16,970 bases of DNA from CAZNLS01 sp964573895 (GTDB lineage: Bacteria; Acidobacteriota; Aminicenantia; UBA2199). Made by a program: the position numbers and the translations under genes. Positions within the stretch are counted from its first letter, which is position 1; each line of letters starts with the position of its first letter. The stretch lies in NCBI GenBank assembly GCA_964573895.1, contig CAZNLS010000055.1:1-16970 (forward strand), written 5' to 3'. Below, piece after piece: positions 14,019 through 16,970 of this stretch. The notes under the pieces were generated by a model. That model had not been told where the DNA came from and searched no databases. It saw nothing but the letters and a program-made list of their open reading frames with translations.

Positions 14019-15929
14019 TTAAAGAAGTTGAGGAATATTACTATCAGGGACTGATTCCGGAATTTCAATATTGAGATCCTCCAGACGGTTCTCTTTTTCA
14101 ATAAACGGGATTGTAACCGGGAATATGAATTTTTTTTCAATTGTAATCCTGCAGAATCCCACTCCTGAATATTTGAAGTAGCATTGGAAGGGCTTTAAAT
14201 TAATAAATTGAGATGGAAGCAGCAGCCTGTTGATCTTAAATTGTTCCCTGTGAGTATATGTATCACCAAGAGAATTGGGAGATATTTGCCGGTCGCCTGA
14301 TTTTTGTATAATTTCCTGTTCTCCAAATGCCCTGCTTAAGAATTCGGCAGTTGTCGGGTCATTTAACATGAAAATGAAGTTGGTGTTAAAATTGTTGAAA
14401 AATGTCTCTTTGCGATCTTTACCATAAATATTAGAAATTGAGCCCAGATCCTGATTGACAATGCATAATGAACCGCCCTTGGCTCGTGCCATTGTCAGGA
14501 AATCAAAAATCGAAGGTAGTTTGGCTAAGGAACCAAATTCGTCGATAAAAAAATTTATTCTTCTCTCCTGTGGAAAAGATATGTCAGGAAGACTGAGTGT
14601 TTCCCTTATAAGGAGATCTACAATAAATGACATTAGCGGTCTGAATATTGAATCGTTCTGTTTTATATTTAGAAGGTACAAATTTCCTTTGCCTCTCTTC
14701 CTGATAAAATCCCTGAAGCTGAAAGTACCGTCAAGTCCTGAAAGATACTTAAAAAATGAGATTTTCTCCTGTAGAACCGATATGACACTTGCCGCCTGTG
14801 GGCTCTCGGGAAATTCAATATGCTTGAGCGCTCCGGTTTCTTCCGGAGGCAGGTTTTCATCGAGTTCCGTTTTTATTTTTCCTGCCGGTTTTGAAAAAAA
14901 TCCCAAAATATCGGAATTGCTTACAATTTCCCCCCCGTTTTGTCTTGCTTTCAGGTAAAGATAGAGTAATCCGGTTCTGAATATATCTCTTGCCGCATTA
15001 TACCAGTATGGATCTTTGGAATTTTTAGGGGGCTCAAACAACATTGTTGATAATACATCCAGATCGGAATAATTCCTGATTTCGTTCATGAAACTCCAGG
15101 ATACGGAACGCCTGTCGAACGGGTAAAAGATCAGGTCCTTTTCCGCACAGAAATGTTTTGAAAGTAATTCCCCTTTAATGTCATAAAATATTGATTTTTC
15201 ATCAAAATTTCCTTTTGACTGTCGTTTTATCGACATGTCGATCAACTGGTTCAGCAGGACTGTTTTGCCAGTTCCGGTAGACCCAAGTATAAGGATATGT
15301 TTCTGTTCCGCTTCCCGTGGAAGTTTTATTCCGCCAAGTTTGTAGTTTAAGCTGATATCATGTGATGAATTCTCAGCCAAACACTGTTTTGTCATCTTTT
15401 TTTTCATACTCTTCTCAGATAATATCGATGTACCCCGCAGAAATATATCTTTTTTTACGCCACGGGATTTAAAAAGGAAATATAGTATGTAAAAGGGGAT
15501 AAAAAAGTATGAATATGAGGTTTTTAAAAATGAGTGAACTAATTTATTGGGAAAACCTGAAAAAAATCCATTGTAGTATTTGTCAAGAAATTTTTTAAAG
15601 TATTTTCTTTTTATAAATTTCCCGGATGCGAATTTTGATATTTGTCTATTCCCTAATGCAAAGAGTTCTGCAAACTCTGATGGTATTCTAATTATTTCAT
15701 CTCTCCCGAATCCAAAATCCAGGTAATAGTAAACCATTGTTGAAATCGAGATCACAGAGTTTCCCGGGATAATTTTTCGTGACCGGACTTCCTTAAAAGC
15801 AGGGTAGACCTCTATAACTGTAAATAGAATATGAAGTGAAAATGATATTAAAGCGGCAATAAGAAACATTTGCATAGACATTTTTGCCCCTGCAACTGCT
15901 GATTCATGCGCCATAAGATTTTTTGACAT
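14019..15929 (-). CDS. VirD4/TraD-like type IV secretion coupling ATPase
   Basis: An inner-membrane ATPase that normally hands relaxase-DNA or protein substrates to a type IV secretion channel (636 aa). Two N-terminal hydrophobic segments (about 19-41 and 138-154) flank a periplasmic or loop region. Walker A is G216-S-T-G-T-G-K222-T. The F-Y-D-I-K-G-E-L block (248-255) and F-Y-P-F-D-R-R-S-V-S-W (268-278) are conserved in TraD/TraG proteins. Walker B is I-N-F-F-I-D463-E464-F-G-S-L. V-N-Q-D at 491-494 is the sensor-like motif (usually x-Q-D). The whole is of TrwB/TraD type, apparently intact. It follows a 62-aa Cys-rich protein after 6 bases and has no SD of its own. No relaxase or mating-pore gene is in the window, so this may be the edge of an integrated element, or an isolated coupling protein with another job. 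Confidence 0.88.
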   Translation of the reverse strand: MSKNLMAHESAVAGAKMSMQMFLIAALISFSLHILFTVIEVYPAFKEVRSRKIIPGNSVISISTMVYYYLDFGFGRDEIIRIPSEFAELFALGNRQISKFASGKFIKRKYFKKFLDKYYNGFFSGFPNKLVHSFLKTSYSYFFIPFYILYFLFKSRGVKKDIFLRGTSILSEKSMKKKMTKQCLAENSSHDISLNYKLGGIKLPREAEQKHILILGSTGTGKTVLLNQLIDMSIKRQSKGNFDEKSIFYDIKGELLSKHFCAEKDLIFYPFDRRSVSWSFMNEIRNYSDLDVLSTMLFEPPKNSKDPYWYNAARDIFRTGLLYLYLKARQNGGEIVSNSDILGFFSKPAGKIKTELDENLPPEETGALKHIEFPESPQAASVISVLQEKISFFKYLSGLDGTFSFRDFIRKRGKGNLYLLNIKQNDSIFRPLMSFIVDLLIRETLSLPDISFPQERRINFFIDEFGSLAKLPSIFDFLTMARAKGGSLCIVNQDLGSISNIYGKDRKETFFNNFNTNFIFMLNDPTTAEFLSRAFGEQEIIQKSGDRQISPNSLGDTYTHREQFKINRLLLPSQFINLKPFQCYFKYSGVGFCRITIEKKFIFPVTIPFIEKENRLEDLNIEIPESVPDSNIPQLL

Positions 15930-15935
15930 TTAAAA

Positions 15936-16124
15936 CTAATTTTTCTCTTTATCTGTTTTGAGAAATTCCCTGCTGTCCCTGTTTTTGCTCTCCATTAATT
16001 TCATTTTCGAATGCAGAGTGCAAAGAGGTTCTATCTTTTCTGTTTCATTAATGCATGTGTACATAATTGCAGGTCTGTTGCAATAACAGCATTTAGTCGT
16101 TGAAAATATATCGAAGTTCTTCAT
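15936..16124 (-). CDS. Small Cys-rich protein, probable zinc-binding (unrecognised), 62 aa
   Basis: A short hydrophilic protein with the pattern C12-C13-x-C15 ... C24 ... C35-x-x-H38, which could form a CxxC/CxxH zinc site, followed by a charged helical tail (K-M-K-L-M-E-S-K-N-R-D). No family is recognised. The stop is 6 bases before the coupling-protein ATG, so the pair is almost certainly co-transcribed and translationally linked. The start is ATG 16124: no SD is present, but a TATAAT box ends 7 bases upstream, making a leaderless message likely. As it always would be made with the coupling ATPase, an adaptor or regulator of that protein is a reasonable guess, not evidence. Confidence 0.6.
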   Translation of the reverse strand: MKNFDIFSTTKCCYCNRPAIMYTCINETEKIEPLCTLHSKMKLMESKNRDSREFLKTDKEKN

Positions 16125-16131
16125 TGATGAT

Positions 16132-16159
16132 ATTATAGTATAAAAATATATATTTTCAA
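16132..16159 (-). promoter_or_regulatory. Promoter of the Cys-rich protein / coupling ATPase pair, leaderless geometry
   Basis: On the minus strand TTGAAA (16159-16154), 16 bases, TATAAT (16137-16132; perfect -10). Seven bases later comes the ATG at 16124, so the predicted first transcribed base coincides with the start codon or its neighbour. This is the clearest leaderless layout in the window. Confidence 0.6.
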
Positions 16160-16232
16160 CATTTTATATATATTTAACAAACTTTTTTCTTTTTGATTCT
16201 AAAGAATGAAATTTGAAAATGTATAAAACCGG

Positions 16233-16667
16233 TTAGTTGAGTCCTGAATTTTCACCGGCAGAACATTGAGAGCAGAGGCCTCTGAAATTTATATGGTTTT
16301 CTTTAATTTTAAATTTTTTCAATCCTTCGATATTGATCTCTCCGGGTTTAACCGGGATATCTATAATATTTCCGCAGGAATCACATAGAAAATGAGCATG
16401 AAGAAAAGTATCGGCATCGAATCTTGCTTCCCTTTCATCAATGGATAACATGGAAACAATTCCTTTCCGAATAAAAAGATCCATTGTATTATAAACGGTT
16501 GTTCTTGAAAACGTGGGGATCTTTTTGGTCAGCTCTTTATAAATCATGTCTGTTGTCGGGTGATTTTTTTTCTTTACGAGGTATTCATAGATCTTAATTC
16601 TTTGGTAAGAGGGCTTAATTCCAAATGACCTTAGCTTTTCTATAATATCAATCTGGTTATTTTTCAT
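16233..16667 (-). CDS. perR: Fur-family repressor, PerR type
   Basis: A 144-aa metal-dependent repressor with an N-terminal winged helix (recognition region T-F-S-R-T-T-V-Y-N-T-M) and a C-terminal dimerisation domain. The candidate regulatory metal site, H36, D84, H90, H92 and D103, lines up almost residue for residue with B. subtilis PerR (H37, D85, H91, H93, D104). Asp at the last position, where Fur proteins tend to have Glu, is the PerR-type feature, so peroxide sensing by His oxidation is inferred. The structural zinc site is C95-x-x-C98 and C132-x-x-C135. A weak SD (GGGA) precedes the ATG. It follows a 58-aa winged-helix gene by 12 bases. A 7-1-7 Fur/PerR-like box over the upstream promoter suggests autoregulation. 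A general Fur or Zur role cannot be excluded without binding data. Confidence 0.88.
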   Translation of the reverse strand: MKNNQIDIIEKLRSFGIKPSYQRIKIYEYLVKKKNHPTTDMIYKELTKKIPTFSRTTVYNTMDLFIRKGIVSMLSIDEREARFDADTFLHAHFLCDSCGNIIDIPVKPGEINIEGLKKFKIKENHINFRGLCSQCSAGENSGLN

Positions 16668-16679
16668 TTATGATCCCGG

Positions 16680-16856
16680 TTACTTTGCAGAATAGTAACA
16701 ATTTTTCGGGGAAAATATTTTTTCCTCTTTTTTTAGTCTTTTTATTGCCTTATCAACATCCTTTTTATCTACAACGGCCGCTTCTGCGATCTCTTTCCCT
16801 TTTAGAGGTTCTGATGAATCTTTTAATACATTTAAAATCTTAGCATCAATATCCAC
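16680..16856 (-). CDS. Small winged-helix DNA-binding protein, 58 aa
   Basis: A compact protein that reads as a single winged helix: helix 1 I-L-N-V-L-K-D-S, then P-L-K-G-K-E-I-A-E-A-A (helix 2), the turn V-V-D-K-K-D-V-D-K-A-I-K-R-L-K-K-E-E (recognition helix), and the wing K-I-F-S-P-K-N-C-Y-Y-S. This is the helix-turn-helix layout of MarR/ArsR-like mini-regulators. The start is GTG at 16856 with GGGAG six bases upstream (16867-16863); there is no in-frame ATG. The gene was too short to be noticed by length alone. It is first in an operon with perR (gap 12 bases) under a promoter carrying a Fur/PerR-like box. The role is unknown; a co-regulator is possible. The single Cys near the end is notable in a redox-sensing context. 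Confidence 0.7.
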   Translation of the reverse strand: MDIDAKILNVLKDSSEPLKGKEIAEAAVVDKKDVDKAIKRLKKEEKIFSPKNCYYSAK

Positions 16857-16873
16857 TTATTACTCCCATACAA

Positions 16874-16888
16874 TTGTAAACATTACAA
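16874..16888. promoter_or_regulatory. Fur/PerR-like 7-1-7 operator
   Basis: TTGTAAA-C-ATTACAA: an inverted repeat with six perfect pairs per arm (TTGTAA/TTACAA). Its length and the T-T-x-T-A-A...T-T-A-x-A-A pattern match Fur-family boxes such as the PerR box. It overlaps the downstream edge of the -10 (16893-16888) and the predicted start of the wHTH-perR transcript, a classic repressor position. Confidence 0.6.
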
Positions 16889-16916
16889 ATATAAAATAGA
16901 ATCATAAAATTGTCAA
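16888..16916 (-). promoter_or_regulatory. Promoter of the wHTH-perR operon
   Basis: On the minus strand TTGACA (16916-16911; perfect), 17 bases, TATATT (16893-16888). The predicted start near 16881 lies in the Fur/PerR-like box, and the SD GGGAG is at 16867-16863. Confidence 0.65.
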
Positions 16917-16932
16917 CCAACCTGTACAATTA

Positions 16933-16961
16933 TTGAAATCGGACTAAATAGTATATAAAAT
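16933..16961 (+). promoter_or_regulatory. Possible divergent promoter of a gene running off the window
   Basis: TTGAAA (16933-16938), 17 bases, TAAAAT (16956-16961), followed 6 bases later by an ATG at the last three bases of the window (16968-16970). This geometry matches the putative leaderless starts seen at 3894, 4146 and 16124. The coding sequence itself is outside the window, so the gene is only a prediction. Confidence 0.35.
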
Positions 16962-16970
16962 AGAGAAATG

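Noticed and set aside
16908..16931. AATTGT / ACAATT arms as a second Fur-family box.
   Set aside because: The 12-base spacer does not fit the 7-1-7 format and one arm is part of the -35 sequence.
1..16970. CRISPR arrays, tRNA or rRNA genes, and insertion sequences.
   Set aside because: I saw no regularly spaced repeats, no tRNA-like cloverleaf and no transposase or terminal repeats on reading either strand.

Overview
The window is an AT-rich stretch of bacterial chromosome. The organism is very probably a diderm (Gram-negative-type) bacterium: it encodes the two split enzymes of ADP-heptose synthesis (RfaE1 and RfaE2), an ADP-heptose:LPS heptosyltransferase-like family 9 glycosyltransferase, and a probable outer-membrane beta-barrel. 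Glutamine synthetase is of the GSI-alpha type, and thiamin thiazole is made through the oxygen-sensitive radical-SAM enzyme ThiH, which fits an anaerobe or microaerophile. I cannot fix the phylum from sequence alone; a poorly cultured lineage is my impression only.

Layout. 1-1431 (+): end of thiG, then thiH. 1608-3524 (+): glnA followed closely by a MocA-like nucleotidyltransferase. 3535-3894 (-): a PilZ protein. 4146-5258 (+): a DSD1/D-threonine aldolase-type PLP enzyme. 5255-6310 (-): a multi-pass membrane acyltransferase. 6431-8376 (+): two envelope proteins of unknown role. 13454 down to 8396 (-): a probable five-gene unit of S8 protease, rfaE1, rfaE2, an exported acetolactate decarboxylase and a GT9 glycosyltransferase. 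13545-14015: a divergent pair of very small genes (43 and 63 aa) sharing a back-to-back promoter region with a 10-bp inverted repeat. 16124 down to 14019 (-): a small Cys-rich protein and a VirD4/TraD-like coupling ATPase with no other conjugation gene in view. 16856 down to 16233 (-): a 58-aa winged-helix protein and a PerR-type Fur-family repressor, with a 7-1-7 Fur/PerR-like box over their promoter.

How it works together. The best-supported cluster is envelope assembly: heptose-7-phosphate is phosphorylated (RfaE1), adenylylated (RfaE2) and presumably transferred to lipid A-core (GT9), with a secreted protease and an exported acetolactate decarboxylase in the same unit. The wHTH/perR pair appears to be an autoregulated peroxide- or metal-sensing unit at the edge of a divergent promoter.

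The most unusual features are: (i) start sites of two kinds, one with good Shine-Dalgarno sequences and one with a -10 box only about 6-9 bases before the ATG and no SD, suggesting leaderless transcripts; (ii) the signal-peptide-bearing acetolactate decarboxylase inside a heptose operon, with a G8 tract just before a zinc ligand; (iii) the isolated T4SS coupling protein with two unrecognised small neighbours; (iv) an 11-T tract in the spacer of a probable promoter.
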